A stretch of 64,000 nucleotides of DNA from Daphnia pulex (lineage: Eukaryota > Arthropoda > Branchiopoda > Diplostraca > Daphniidae), in NCBI RefSeq assembly GCF_021134715.1, contig NC_060026.1, positions 14,995,001-15,059,000 on the forward strand, written 5' to 3'. The notes beneath the pieces are model-generated. The model saw nothing but the letters and a program-made list of their open reading frames with translations, was not told the origin of the DNA and ran no database searches. Of this stretch, positions 40,523-52,578 are shown piece by piece (position 1 is the first letter of the stretch; every line of letters starts with the position of its first letter). The position numbers were made by a program, and so were the translations under genes.

Positions 40523-41022
40523 TGTGCTGAAAAATAAATATTTAGAATTTGGACGTTCAGGCCCAACAGCTGGACGTTCAGGCCCACGTAAAAAGTGGGC
40601 CTGAAAGCCGGGGCCTGAACGCCGGGGCCTGAACGTCCATGACCCAGCCAGCCATCATAACCACAAGTCATGCCAGTTTTGCTTGTGCTGCTACTTACCT
40701 GTCATCAGCAACCATCTCATCGATTGGGTAATGATTTTCGTTACATTTATTAACCTGTGACCTGATAGATATTTTGATGATGTATGACTCACATCAATAC
40801 TCGAATCAGTGTGTAGGTATAAACCAACTTAAATTCTCAAATTGATTGAAAATCAAGGTTTAACCAACAGTCTCATTTTCAACTTGTCCTTGCTTGTTTT
40901 TATCAGTCTAAATATTTTTCGTAACCCACTATTTTATTTTTTCTTTAGATAAACAGCATCCGGATTAGAGAAACTACCAATGTCGGTGGAGTTACGTCTC
41001 TCTTCTTCCCCATTCTTTAAAT

Positions 41023-41066
41023 GTCCTCGTGTACATCCATGTGAATGTGGGTGTATTCACGAGGAC
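41023..41066. other. Hairpin with 9-bp perfect arms (copy 2)
   Basis: GTCCTCGTG at 41023-41031 pairs with CACGAGGAC at 41058-41066, matching copy 1 exactly in the arms but not in the first part of the loop. Confidence 0.7.
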
Positions 41067-41489
41067 CCCCTTTCTCCTATTCCGACTGGTGGATTCTACT
41101 AGTCTGCGGATGGATGGAGCCCAGACTTGTGGTTTGGATACCTGGCCGTATTTCCCAGGCTTAAAGGTAGGACAAAATGAATCTCTTTTCTTCCTTTTTG
41201 ACCATCTGGTGGCATTGATTATAAATCGTTATTCAGAGAAGTACGGAATACGATTATTCCTGAGCTTTGCAGTTGACTCCAACTGTTGTCTCTTGCCATT
41301 GTCGTTTACTCAGTCAGGTTTAATTAAATTAATCATTTGTAGAGCGACTGCAGATCAGGTCCGGTTTTGTAACTCACAACTTTGTCTGTGGGTAAACAAT
41401 TTAAACTTTAAACACTTGAAGCAAAGTGCAACTAGAAAATTTAATGTTCAAGGGAGGGACCTGGCAGCATCTCCTCGTTAAGAGCCCCT

Positions 41490-44400
41490 TGAATCTTTCA
41501 CCATATAATGCCTTGGGGTTTGACTCGGTTATCCCTACATCGTGCAATGCTCAATTTCAACCCAAAGTAACTAAACCTGTAACTTAGTACGCCTTATAGT
41601 TGAGTCAATTCCAACTCACCTCGACTCCATTAGTGAGTCTCACGCTTCAAAGTTTGTGTGTTGGTCAGTTAACGTGCGATTACGCGGACTAATTAAGGGC
41701 CCAGTATACGCCAGCGCTAAATGTAATTGACAAAGTAAGAGCGTGGTAGTTCAAATTCCCTTTCGCGCTCATTTATAATCGACAATTCACTCGTGTGATA
41801 ATTACAACCCCCCTCGAATCTAATTCCATTTGTCTCTTTCCATTTTGAATTTGAACTGAAAATTCCGACTGAAATGTGACTATCCCGAAATTCTCATCAA
41901 AGCTTTTCCCCCTGCTGCGCACCTCCGTGATGCGGAATGGGTGAATGCCCTTCAGCTCCATCATCAGCATGTTGTAGCTGCGAGGCAACTTGCAGTGTGC
42001 ATACATAACCTGCGTATATATCAAACGTGTTTGAAGGGGCTTTCCAAGCTCAAAGAGATCTAGAGAAACCTAAACGCTAGCTCTTTTTTTTAACCAGCAT
42101 GATCCTCGTTTGGTTATTACATGCACCGGCATCTCAGAAGAGCTCTCTACACAGTCCCCCAAAGCGTCTATAGATCTAAATTCACATGAATAATGCCCGA
42201 GTATTATTCTGCTGATGGTATATAGCTAGGCTGAATCTTCTTTTATCAGCAATCTAGAATCTAATATTTTCGAATGATGTATATAGTGACTGTACATTCT
42301 TTTTGGGCAACTATGACATTTCGCCTTTCTTTCTTTGTCTGTTAGTTTGGCTAAAAAGGGTTTTGGATTCGTTTCTTTTGCGCGTCAGAAAAAGTGGCGA
42401 GATAGGCTAGGCCGATACATCAATCGATTATGAATAAGCCAAAATAGGCAGAAAAGGTTAGACAACTTGTTGTATTGCACGGCCTGCCGCCGAAAAGAAA
42501 TATGGCCACACCATTTCCTAGGCTCCAAGTTATTGATTACAGGGGAAGGAATATAAGGAACACTTTCCTAGGATCAAGCGATGGCCCATCAATAATTGCA
42601 ACATCAGATAAATAAATAAATAAGCCACATCATCAAGTCTTATCGAGTATGTTTTTCTTGCGTAATATAACTTACCCGACCAACACTCTCAACGCCACCT
42701 GTTGTTTGTGTCAATAATAGGCCTATAGTGTGGTCTCTATCGATCAATCATTATTGAAATCTGCCTAGATTAAATGACTTGTTTAACTTATACTGGGCAT
42801 CTAATAGAATTGATTGAGATATCATTAACTGTTATGTGCTGGTCCATCTAATAATCAGCCGGAGTATTATATATACACCCCCCTAAAGGAAGAGCAATAA
42901 TAATCGACCTGTATATAGCGTCATCTTCGGTGTCTGCCTAGAAATCGTTCAATTGTTAATGATTCGCTCCCCTTCTATATCAAAAAGAGAGAGTCCATAT
43001 ATCTACCAGCAGCACAAAGAAGGTCGGCGGAAGCAGCTGAGGGACATTAGATGCGTCGTAAAGGGACGCCCCAATGCCTATAATAATAATAATAATACAT
43101 TATAATAAAGAGATAGATATAGGGATAGTGCATATAGACACACATGGGCTTTCATCATATCAGAGTGCGGATACACAGGGGCGTGGCAGTCTATATACCA
43201 TTCCCACTTTTGTTTTGATATCTTAGATGAGGTTTTGTTTTTATTTCAAATATTTTGGGCGATAACTTAAAATGTCGATCGAGCCTATGCGCTTAAAAGT
43301 TCAATCAATTCCAACCGGGAAATGATTACGTCTACTATTTGCACCGACGTCTATTTCAAACTCCCCCCAAACTTTTTATGACGTTGAACAAACTAGTGCG
43401 CCGGCATGCACGTCTGTTGTTTGGATAGTCATAAAGAAACATTCCGTAAATATCTGGGCGTCCGGACAATTTCGTGAGAAAAAGTAAAATAAATAAAAAG
43501 CGCGCCAAATTCAAATGGATTAAATATCTTAAAAAAAGAAAAAAAACTAAACTAAAAAGTAAAAACGTAGTGGGCAACAAGTGTGAACGAAAACTGAACC
43601 AACAACACATCTCGCCTAGCAGCAGCTTATTATCTGTGTGGAGACAGCAGCAGGCAGCTGGAATATAACAAGCTATTAACACATCAACAGCAGTTGAGCG
43701 ACCTTTTCTTTTTTCTTCTATATGTCTACACGAGGCGTGGGGCTGATGCTCGGGTCCCGGATCGATAAAGACCGGCGTGAAAGAGCAACAGGGAGAGCGA
43801 CCCCCCATCGCCACCCATCAAACAAGAAAAGGAGAGAAAAACCTACTTGGTGAGCTAGTCTATATAATAACTCCTTTTTTTTCTTCTTATATATATTTAT
43901 ATACTAGCTGCTAATCTACGCGCCCGTCGTCCCAACTTAGATGTGTTTCTTTTCTTCTCCGACATGTCCTAAAGCGGGGCGGCGAGGGTCCGCTTGTGTG
44001 TGTGTTGTTTTTTGATCCGCAGCAGCAGCCAAACGGATGGATGGATGGCGAACGTGATGGCACGATCGCCTCATCAACAGTATCCCGGCAAGTTTGGCAT
44101 TTTATTTTTTCCTTCCTTCTTTCTTTCTTCTTAGTCGTCGTCGTGTGTGTTTATGTACACAAGTTCGGCAACTAGCTAACGTGGCGTGTATTGCTAATAT
44201 AAAAAGCGAAACGAGCCAGCGAGCTCGCTTGTTATTCTGTGTACGCATTCCGACCCAGCCACCCCCCTCCCCGTCTCTTTCGTCTGTTTTGTCTTGATTG
44301 GCTCGTCATCACCGCGCATATAGAACCTTTCATCTTCTCTATGTTTTCCTCCTACTTTTTTGTATTTTTAAATCTAAAACATTTTGGCGGGAATTTTAAA

Positions 44401-44820
44401 AAATTTTATAATTTTTTTTTTGAAATAAATTGGCGCCAACGACATCATTAAAATTTGAAGTGATGAAAAAGAAAATGTATAAATTACATGGCGGGGGGTG
44501 AACTTTTTTTTCTTTACGTAATGACAACGCGAAGAAAAGAGACATCATCGCCGATTCATTTTCTAATAGGGTGGGGCGCGTTGCCGGCGTGAGTGCGGGA
44601 CCCCGTGTCGTGATTCTTATACCGACAGACGGCCGTGACGTCCCTTTGACTCGGAGCGCCGCTCAGCAACAGCAGGGCGCTCATTTCCGCCGGATTTGTA
44701 CATTTCGCTGACGTTTTTCAAATTGAGAATTTTGAAAATCGAATTGGGTTTGTTTGCTGATTAGAAAAATAATTGCTTTAATTCGAAGAATTCATTTTCT
44801 TTTTTTTTCAAATTGAATCC
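41490..44820. other. Gene-poor intergenic region
   Basis: AT-rich with TATATA and AATAAT runs. A Lys-rich ORF at 43474-43668 is composition-driven. A GC-richer block at about 44570-44700 stands out from its surroundings but carries no readable gene. The TTTATT word near 44829 is a plausible polyadenylation signal for the leftward TOGARAM-like gene. Confidence 0.45.
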
Positions 44821-45200
44821 AACTGTACATTTATTTCTTTTCCTGTTTGATCACACGAGTTCACATCATTGTCATTGGCTCCCAACAAGTCTTCTTTTTA
44901 AACTATTTAACTACAAACTTAATAACTGCATTTCAATCAATTCCTAAATTTAGCCAACCCCACCCAACAACGCAAATAATTTAAAGATGTCATTACAATC
45001 CAATAAATAAATCAACAATTCCCCTTCCAATCATTTCACATTTAGTGAAATGGTATAATATCTAATTTTAGGACGCAAAAAACAATCACATCGATATCAA
45101 ACTTAATAATCAAAAAATTGTGGTGTACAATTTATGTAACCCTGGCTGCCTGGAACGAATATTCTTTTGTTCATCAAATTAATCAGGGGGATTAAACATT

Positions 45201-48200
45201 TTAGTACATTTTCGTTTTGCGGAGTGTATCCAGCGTCCGCTGGATGTTGCGGATGGTGGACGGCGACAGATACTTTTGCATGGCTTTGTCGAAAATGGGA
45301 TCCTCGATGACGACGCTGAAAATCTTCTTGGCCTGGGCCCTGTGAAACAAACAAACAAAACCAAAATTGATGTAATTCCCTTCATTATATTTCCGCTCTG
45401 AGGTTCGCCGGAAGGATTTGATACGTATACACACAAGGACCAATTATAAAATGGGACCCTGCAGCTCAACAAGTCCCTCCACTTGCAATTAAAGGTATAT
45501 ACTAGATCTATAAATCTTAACAATAAAATAATTCTAATTACAGTCATATGATATTACCTGGCTTCTAGACTGCCATCTTGGATAAAATGGGCGGCGGCCG
45601 GTAGGATCCTCTCGGTGACATCTTTGGCCCCGCTGAGGGTCTTGGCCGGACCCAATTTGACGACGATGGCCGCCAGTAATTTGGCTCCTTCCGCCCGCAC
45701 CGTCGCGTTCTTGTGGCTGTTGTGACACACACCAAATGGCCAACGTCATTATGTATATACAGTTATACACACACAGCCGGCCATTGAATAGATCCAGCAA
45801 GAAAAGAAAGAATAAAAGGTATACTATATTTAACTAAATTATTTATAAAGGAACTATCACATACGTTAGACTTTCTCCGACGATAACGACGATGGCTTTG
45901 GGCGGTGAGACGAATTCGGTGACGTTGATCAGAGCGGCGTGGGCGTCGTCTCGGATGAACCGGTTCGTGTCGCCGGCCTTGCTCAGGAGCAGCGGTACCG
46001 TTCGGTCTAAATCCTATTTTATCAGGGCCAGCATGGAATATATATACAACAGCAGCAGCAGCACACATCAATTCATCAATTCGACGTCGTTAATGATCTC
46101 TACCCAGAAACACACCGACAGCCCTCGTAATCAATTCCAATTACAATCGTTAGCATATAATTAGCGATCCATTTTCACTTTTTCTATTTTTAAATTTATT
46201 TTTTCAGATTGAATTACGCCACGCAATCAATCATGGCTGTTTTTTTTTTTTGCTTCTCCCAGACGATCTAATAGAGTCACCCTCCCCATTTTTCTTTTAT
46301 CCACGCCCATATATTTATTACATCGCCGGATATAATTACGAACGTGCCAAAAAAGTTCATCCTTCCCTTTTGAGGGGGTGAAATCCTTTTAGCATAATTA
46401 AACAGCCGTCGATCACTTGTTTTTCCAAAGCGTCAACAAACTTTCATCCAACCAATCATAACTCTTTCAACTTAAAAAAAAAACACACAATCAAAGAAAT
46501 ATGAAAGAAGTTGTGAAAATTGATGATTTTACCTGTTCCATTTGTTTGCCAAAGTGCTGGAACATTTTGCCCGTCGAGTGGATGGCCACGCGTGACACTT
46601 GGGAGCGCAAGTTCTTAATCTTTTTTGTTTGGCCGGAAGGGAAAACAACACAGAGAAAGTATATTATACATATCTCATTAAAATTGTAGTTGATTTGTTA
46701 TGCAAGAGCATCTTGTATAATAATACCTCCTCCAGCAATGCCAGGACGACGATGTGAAGTTCGGCGGCCACACAGTCGCTGTTGGCCGTAATTAGATCCT
46801 CCAGACGTCGGATACCTTCAACTTTGACTTCCCTGTTTATTTTTGGTTTGGTGTTTTAGTCAAATTTGAATTTGAATTTTTTAAATTTTTTGAAATTCCC
46901 GCTAATTTAATTTAATTTAATTTTTAAAAAAATTACCATTCAGATGAGTGGATATTCTTCAGGGCCGTTTGGAGGATTGATTTAGGATCTTGGGGACTCT
47001 CGGGCCGGTTGGTTTTATGAGCCGCCGGCGATAGCGATTGGCCGGCCTTGATTTGACGGTTGACAATGCTCGAGGGCATCACGCCGATCCTTTTAACTGG
47101 CGGGACCGATTTCTCGCTAATTTACGTTGGTAATGATTAAACTTTGTTTAGTAGGAGATTTTTTAATTTTAAAATTGGATGGAAATTGAATTACGTGATT
47201 CGGGTAGGTAGAGACCTCTGGCGGCGGCCATTCTCATCAGGTGACGGGGTATTGCGACTGGTAAACGAAGCCACCGAGCGGCTCTTGGCCTGGATGGGAG
47301 GAGCCACCAATCTGGCGGAAGCTTCTGCCGGATCGTCAAACTCTTCCGGCACTTCCTCTTCTTCTTCGAAGACAAACGCCCGCCGGATTGAGGATTCGCT
47401 TTGGCCGAGGACGGGACTGTGGACGACGCGCGGACTGCGGCTGATTGGCCGGTCATCCGGATGATACAAGTACTGATGCTGCTGGACCGCATTGGGCAGG
47501 CAATCCGGCTGGACGGCCAGCAACTGCTCGGCCATGGACGGATCTTGGCGGAAGGTCGGAGACGACGACGTCGTTTCTTTGCCGTCGCAATCGTCGACTT
47601 CCTCCGCCACTTCGTTGTTGTTGCCGCCGGAATTCTGGTGCAGGAGCTTTTTCAGCTGCTCCAGCTGGACTCCGCCGAAGACGGACGTGTCGTCATCCAG
47701 TTCCAGACGGTCGTCTGGATCTTCTTTCAACCTGTCGTCATAGACAAAATCACCAAATAATCAAAAAGGATCAAAATCAATCGGATCGATCGCATCTGTT
47801 CTGTAACAATGGCCGCAGGGGACGGATCGATTTGCGTACATTGTCTTGGTATCTCATCATCTTGCTCACATCACCACACATATAAATATTTGAAAACAAT
47901 AGTTTTCAAAAATAACCCGCGAATATTTTTTAAAAAATTTCAAAAATTTCCCAACCGGATGTTTGAGAACATTCGGGAAATTGGATGAATCACGCACCGC
48001 TTAATAAGGTCATCACGACGGCGATGACTCTGCAATGAAACGATGGGGGTCTTGCTGATCCTTTTGGGTCCCCTTGACGTAATGCTGCCCATGTTCTGCA
48101 AACCAAACAACACTTTTTTTGGACCCGGTCCCAGTTCGGGTTCGGGTCGTTTCTTTTGCACTCGAACCAAATTTTCTTTATTTTTATTTGTAGTTTCAGG

Positions 48201-49682
48201 TTCAGAAAAACAACAATCGGCCGAGAAAAAAAACAACAGTTGTACAGCCACGTCAGCGCACATCCATCGGTTGAAATGGCAGCGGATCGACTATTCAGAA
48301 AATTGCCGTGCCAGCACGAATGTCGCATGACATATCCGGCTCTTCTCCCGCTCCTCGTCTGTCGCATTGTATCGTCCCATCCATCCCTACAAGGCCGCCA
48401 AAAAGACAACCTCCCCAAACAACAACAACAACAACCCAGAAGGAAGGATCTAGAAAAAAAAGCTTTTGTGTTGATGTCAAACGGGTCCGGTTGCCATTGA
48501 AACGGGACAGAGTTGACACGTATGGGCAAACTCTATTGTACTGTGTGTGTGGGCTGTGTATGGAGGGGTCCGGCAACCCAGCACAAAGACACTTTTTGGG
48601 GTTGTTGTTGCTGTGTGTGTACAAGTTTTGTGAAGCCCCTGCGGAATAAGAGATTTATGTCGTGAGCGTGACTGGGCTCGGAACTTACCGACTGTGATGG
48701 ACGCCGGGCGATTCATCATCGAAGGATTGGATATCGATTTCATCGAAAACGTGTTCGATCTCTTCGATGATTTCTTCGGAATCTTGGCGATCCGGCTGCT
48801 CTTGGTGGTGGTAGTGTTGTTGTTGTTGGCTGGCCGTCAGCTGATCCTCTTCCGCCGAAGACATGGAAGGATGTGCCGTTTTGGCTCGGAGTGCCGGAAC
48901 TGGCGGCGAAGTGGAATAAGCCAACAACGGGAGCTCGGCTTTGGTTTCATTTCGACTGGTTGGCGTTGGCGATGCAATCGGTGGAGAATGGCGGACTCGG
49001 CTGGCAGCGCTGCCACTCCGCCAATGCCGCTCGACTGGCCACGGAGCGGCCATCTCTTCGTCTCCAATCAATTCGTCAGCATCCTGAACAATACAAAAAC
49101 AAACATAACCAGTCACGACGGCTGTCTAAACTTACGTCATTCAAAAAAACCAACACCAACAATTTCGTGCACAACCTTGTCCCAAATGTCTGCTCGGCCA
49201 GCTGGCCGTCCGACCTCTAAAAATCAGCTGTTTTTGTCTTACTTTTTGAATTGTTTTATAGGTCAACTTAGTGAAATAAGTATCGAATTGATTCATACCG
49301 AAGCGGAAGAACGTGATGAGGACGGACTGGTGGCGGATTGGTGTCGGAAGACGTCCGCACTCGGCGTCCATTCGATGGTCCACTGAAAGTCGTCGGCTGT
49401 TGTTGTGTTGTTAACAAGAGTCGAAGGCCCAGCAGCAGCACCAGCAGTAGGAGTCGGTGGGTCACGTGACGATCCGGCCGTTGTTCTAGTCGGCTGGTAA
49501 CTTTCGTCGACTGGTGGTGGTGTTGCGTGATGACCCGATATGGAGACCACCGGCCTCAGCAGCGCCATCAGTTCCGCCTTTTCTCTTCGTTCATCATCGT
49601 CTTCTTCTTCTTCTCTTGTTCGCCTACCGACGGACCATAAATGGACATTACGATGGCCAACGTCAGTGATGGTTCCCGGCAT
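45201..49682 (-). CDS. TOGARAM1: TOGARAM/crescerin-like protein, single C-terminal TOG domain
   Basis: TOGARAM (crescerin) proteins bind tubulin through TOG domains and regulate ciliary axoneme length. Exons: 49299-49682, 48689-49083, 47998-48095, 47195-47731, 46937-47116, 46727-46832, 46533-46619, 45865-46013, 45558-45716 and 45201-45339. The last seven junctions are all in phase. The C-terminal 230 or so residues match the fourth TOG domain: SSEWEVKVEGIRRLEDL, ALLEEIKNLRSQVSRVAIHS, KQMEQDLDRTVPLLLSKAGD, IRDDAHAALINVTEFVSP, LSGAKDVTERILPA, ending LRKTKMY. The N-terminal part is acidic, Ser/Pro-rich and disordered. The join between the second and third exons is out of phase. A possible extra exon at 48578-48638 (61 bp) would restore the frame, but its donor is weak. 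ATG 49682 is only the first usable start. Family sure; exon set and N-terminus less so. Paralogue 1 or 2 is not decided. Confidence 0.8.
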
Positions 49683-49689
49683 CTTGAAC

Positions 49690-50434
49690 TGCTGTTCTTC
49701 CTCCTCTTCTTCTCCTCTCGTTCGACCGCTCCGACTCGACAGCAAAGTCACGCTCGTCCCTTCCACACCTTTTATTTTCAGTCAAAATAATTTCGTGAGA
49801 AAACGAAAAATATTCACTTTGATCACAACAAAAACAAATAGACACAAAACGGGACTACACCCAGCAATTTACAAGGCGATCTATGACTTGTTATTTTAGT
49901 CACGCAAATTAGGTAAAAATTGTTTTGGTGGGAGGGTAGAGACGGCCGCACAAAAATGAATCCGATAGCGACGGAGATCCGAGACGGAATAATTGAGCAT
50001 TCACTAGATACTACTGCAGCACTGCACAGCACAGACAATCTCATTATTATGTGGCACAAGCTGGTAGAAGGGAATAAAAATGAATAGAAAGAACTTTCGT
50101 TTCTCTCTGGTGTGTTGTGTGTGACGTCAAGGTTACCATGTTATACGTACGTACGTGTATCTATGCGTAGAGGGACCTTGCTGGGTTTAGCCCCGCCCAC
50201 TAATATGTGGATATCGATTACACCAGAGTAAAAAACTAAATCCTTCATATTTTTCCTACTCTAATAGTTACACCGGAATTTTAACTTTCTAAGGATTCTT
50301 CGGAATGACGAGGAAGACAAACAAGGTCAGTCACACATTCTTAAAAATTCCGGATTAAATATAATGTCATTTCCTTCTTAGTAACCTGAAACTAATTGAA
50401 TTTTGAGAAAATTGAATTTGTGTGTTTTTAGGTT
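49690..50434. other. Region upstream of the TOGARAM-like start
   Basis: No coding exon supported. Holds a GTGTGTTGTGTGTGACGTCA stretch near 50110 that includes a CRE-like TGACGTCA word, and a GTACGTACGTA run near 50148. Could contain the TOGARAM promoter or an unrecognised 5' exon. Confidence 0.35.
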
Positions 50435-51016
50435 TTAACCTCGGGGAGATCTTGGCGGAGGTGCGGATGACGACTGGACAGTTGGCGGAGGAGATGTGCT
50501 ACTGCTGCTGCTGGTGGTAGTGGTGATGGGCGGTAGACGGGCGAGTTTGGCCGACAGCTGGCGCCGTTCTCTGGCGGCGGCCTGTCGGTGGTAAACTTCT
50601 TTGCGATGGAAGGCCGGAAAGGTGGGCAGAAGCCAAGAAGATCTGGCCTTGTCATCCGTGCTACTGCTGCCGGATGAGAAGCACAGCGGTGGCAAGTGAA
50701 CTTGACCCGTTTGGACGTCGCTGGATTCCTCTTCCGGCTGATGGAAGTGATTGTCGCTGCCGGGTAATTTGGGGAGAACGAAACTGGCACTGGACACTGG
50801 CGGACTTTGTCGGTGGTGGAACGACAGGGATTTCAACCATTTTGGAGTTTTGGAGAGGAGGACTTCGTCCGGAAGCGACGGCCATCGCAGACTCTTCTTG
50901 CCATCGCCCGGCCGTCGCTTCTCCGACTGGTTTTGCATCTCGTCAATGCAAACAAGCCGGGAGATGATGACACCTGGCGTCAGAGACACCAGCCAAAAGG
51001 ACGACAATTGCGTCAT
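50435..51016 (-). CDS. Unassigned Ser/Pro-rich ORF, 193 residues
   Basis: I do not recognise a family. From ATG 51016 the frame is open to TAA 50435. The middle is ordinary protein (LRWPSLPDEVLLSKTPKWLK, SSWLLPTFPAFHRKEVYHRQ, AAARERRQLSAKLARL). The end is a Thr/Ser/Pro low-complexity tail. Base composition is higher in GC than the flanks, as in the real exons nearby. It sits on the same strand upstream of the TOGARAM-like gene and could be a 5' exon of it, with a donor at CGAG|GTTAAA that is poor, or a separate gene. A splice acceptor just before the second Met (MQNQSEK) is also possible. Confidence 0.4.
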   Translation of the reverse strand: MTQLSSFWLVSLTPGVIISRLVCIDEMQNQSEKRRPGDGKKSLRWPSLPDEVLLSKTPKWLKSLSFHHRQSPPVSSASFVLPKLPGSDNHFHQPEEESSDVQTGQVHLPPLCFSSGSSSTDDKARSSWLLPTFPAFHRKEVYHRQAAARERRQLSAKLARLPPITTTTSSSSSTSPPPTVQSSSAPPPRSPRG

Positions 51017-51019
51017 CTT

Positions 51020-52578
51020 GGGTCCGACGGGGTGGTGATCCAGCCATCCGAAAAGAACACAAAAACCGGAAGAAACACACAAAAGAAAAAATTGACTAGA
51101 AAATTTCCACCGATTAGTCGGAACAATTTTTCTGGAAGAAATAAACGGCCAGGTACAGCAATCACGAACAATCACGACCGGAATACAACCGAGGACTGGC
51201 ACGTCCTACCTGGAAGAAGTGCGGAGAAAACCACGACACACACGTACACACAAGTGAACTGCAGCGCGCCGGAATGAGTCCCCATACTCTTCGGTACTTC
51301 CGTTCTCTTTCAAAACTTTTGAAAAAGAAAAAGAGAAAAAAAGACACGATCGATCGTTCAATGCACCTACTACCCCAAACAACAGTACTACTGGAATTGT
51401 TACACAACGTCATACACGTCTGTGCTGGTGGCACACAGGTACACACACTACACACACACACGCTGGTGCTTTTTGTATTATATTCGGTACCAGGTTCTAC
51501 CAACCGCGTGAGTCCCGCACGCCTTATTCTCTATCCCGGTATCCCCGACGACCCTTTTAGAACGTCTATATACCTTTTTTTCTTTCTTTTTCTCTACCCT
51601 CCTTTTACATAGTTACGGGAGTCATATTTATTGTATTATTATAACGTGATGGGGTTCGGTTCCCCATTGTTCGTTCCAGGGTATATAACCACATCGTCGG
51701 CGGGTTCGGAAGAAAGTTAGACCCGACGTCACGATTCCGACTTCAGACTGTCAACTGTTTGATGACAGGTATTATTGTACCTTGATCTAAATAACCTAAT
51801 CGTGCCGTATATAGACGTACTATGTATTATATTCCTGTATTTCGGAATATCCAGTTTGACTGGAATTATTTGTTTGAAATCAAACGCAATTGGAAATAAT
51901 TCGGGAAATTATCATTAATGCTTTTTTGTGTATGTTTTTTTGTTGTTTGTGTTGTTAAAAATGAGACCAAGAAATGAAAGAAAAAAAAATGAAAGTCATT
52001 TATTCTTTGAGACAGGTCTGTTGATGGATTGGATTGGCTATATAACTTATTATGCGTGACGATCGATAAGCCATAGATGTATGAATGGTGGCAGCAGCAC
52101 TAACCGTTTTCGAAACGGCTGAAAATCTTTCTGCATGAAAAGGATAGATAAATCAAATAGTAGCCGGGAGTTCTCACTTCTGCTGAACAAGGTTTTTTTT
52201 TTTTTTTTTTATAACGGTATTCTTAAAAGAATCGATATTGGTTGCGTAAACCCATTTCGTCTACGTGCGTAGGACGTTGGTTACGCAATCATTAAGAAAT
52301 ACGAAATTGATAAACGTTGTAAATTGTGTTGTTGGAACAAATAAAATTGTGAATTTCACTAGAAATTATGAACGAAATGTATTATTATTCGTATTTTGTA
52401 GCAAACTTAAAATAAAAGAAAGAAAATTCTCGAATTTCACATCGCCATCGCTGTTGTTGTCGTCTGCTTGGCACATTTGTCACGAGGCCCGGCGTTGATC
52501 GTTCCATAACAATCATGTTTCTTTTTTTCATTATTAGTTAAAACAAATAAAATAGTTCAGTTAACAAGTGCTTCAATC
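51020..52578. other. Intergenic region before the TFB2M-like gene
   Basis: CA microsatellites (51235-51465), AT-rich DNA and a long T-run near 52193-52210. No exon supported. The right end must contain the promoter of the plus-strand gene at 52579. Confidence 0.4.

Larger units (their letters stand above)
39943..40645. mobile_element. 703-bp terminal-inverted-repeat element with 8-bp target-site duplication
   Basis: Flanked by AGCCAGCC at 39935-39942 and 40646-40653; copy 1 of the host repeat has a single, one-base-different version and no insert, which marks the empty site. The ends are near-perfect inverted repeats built from GGACGTTCAGGCCC, CGTTCAGGCCCCGG and CTTTCAGGCCC. Two further inverted copies lie inside the left end, and two mirror copies inside the right end. 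The arrangement is thus five motifs at each end in mirror order. The 8-bp duplication is the size typical of hAT-type elements. No transposase is present, so the element would be non-autonomous. The middle carries a zinc-finger-like ORF. Confidence 0.85.
39525..41490. repeat. Copy 2 of the dispersed repeat, interrupted by an inserted element
   Basis: Collinear with 26495-27930, starting at the shared CGGATGTCGAGCGCG word and ending near the shared ATTTAAACTTTAAACACTT region and the CTCCTCG word. It is interrupted at 39943-40645 by an inverted-repeat element. Without the insertion the copy is about 1.26 kb. Point changes and small indels throughout show the two copies are old. Confidence 0.75.

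Noticed and set aside
41730-41775. tRNA-like 3' half (TTCAAATTCC between GAGCG and CGCTC)
   Set aside because: No matching D-arm, anticodon arm or acceptor stem could be found upstream; at best a fragment of a tRNA-derived repeat.
43474-43668. Lysine-rich ORF
   Set aside because: A-rich DNA reads as lysine; no other sign of a gene.
47401-47885. Plus-strand ORFs over the TOGARAM exon
   Set aside because: Antisense shadows of a coding exon on the minus strand.
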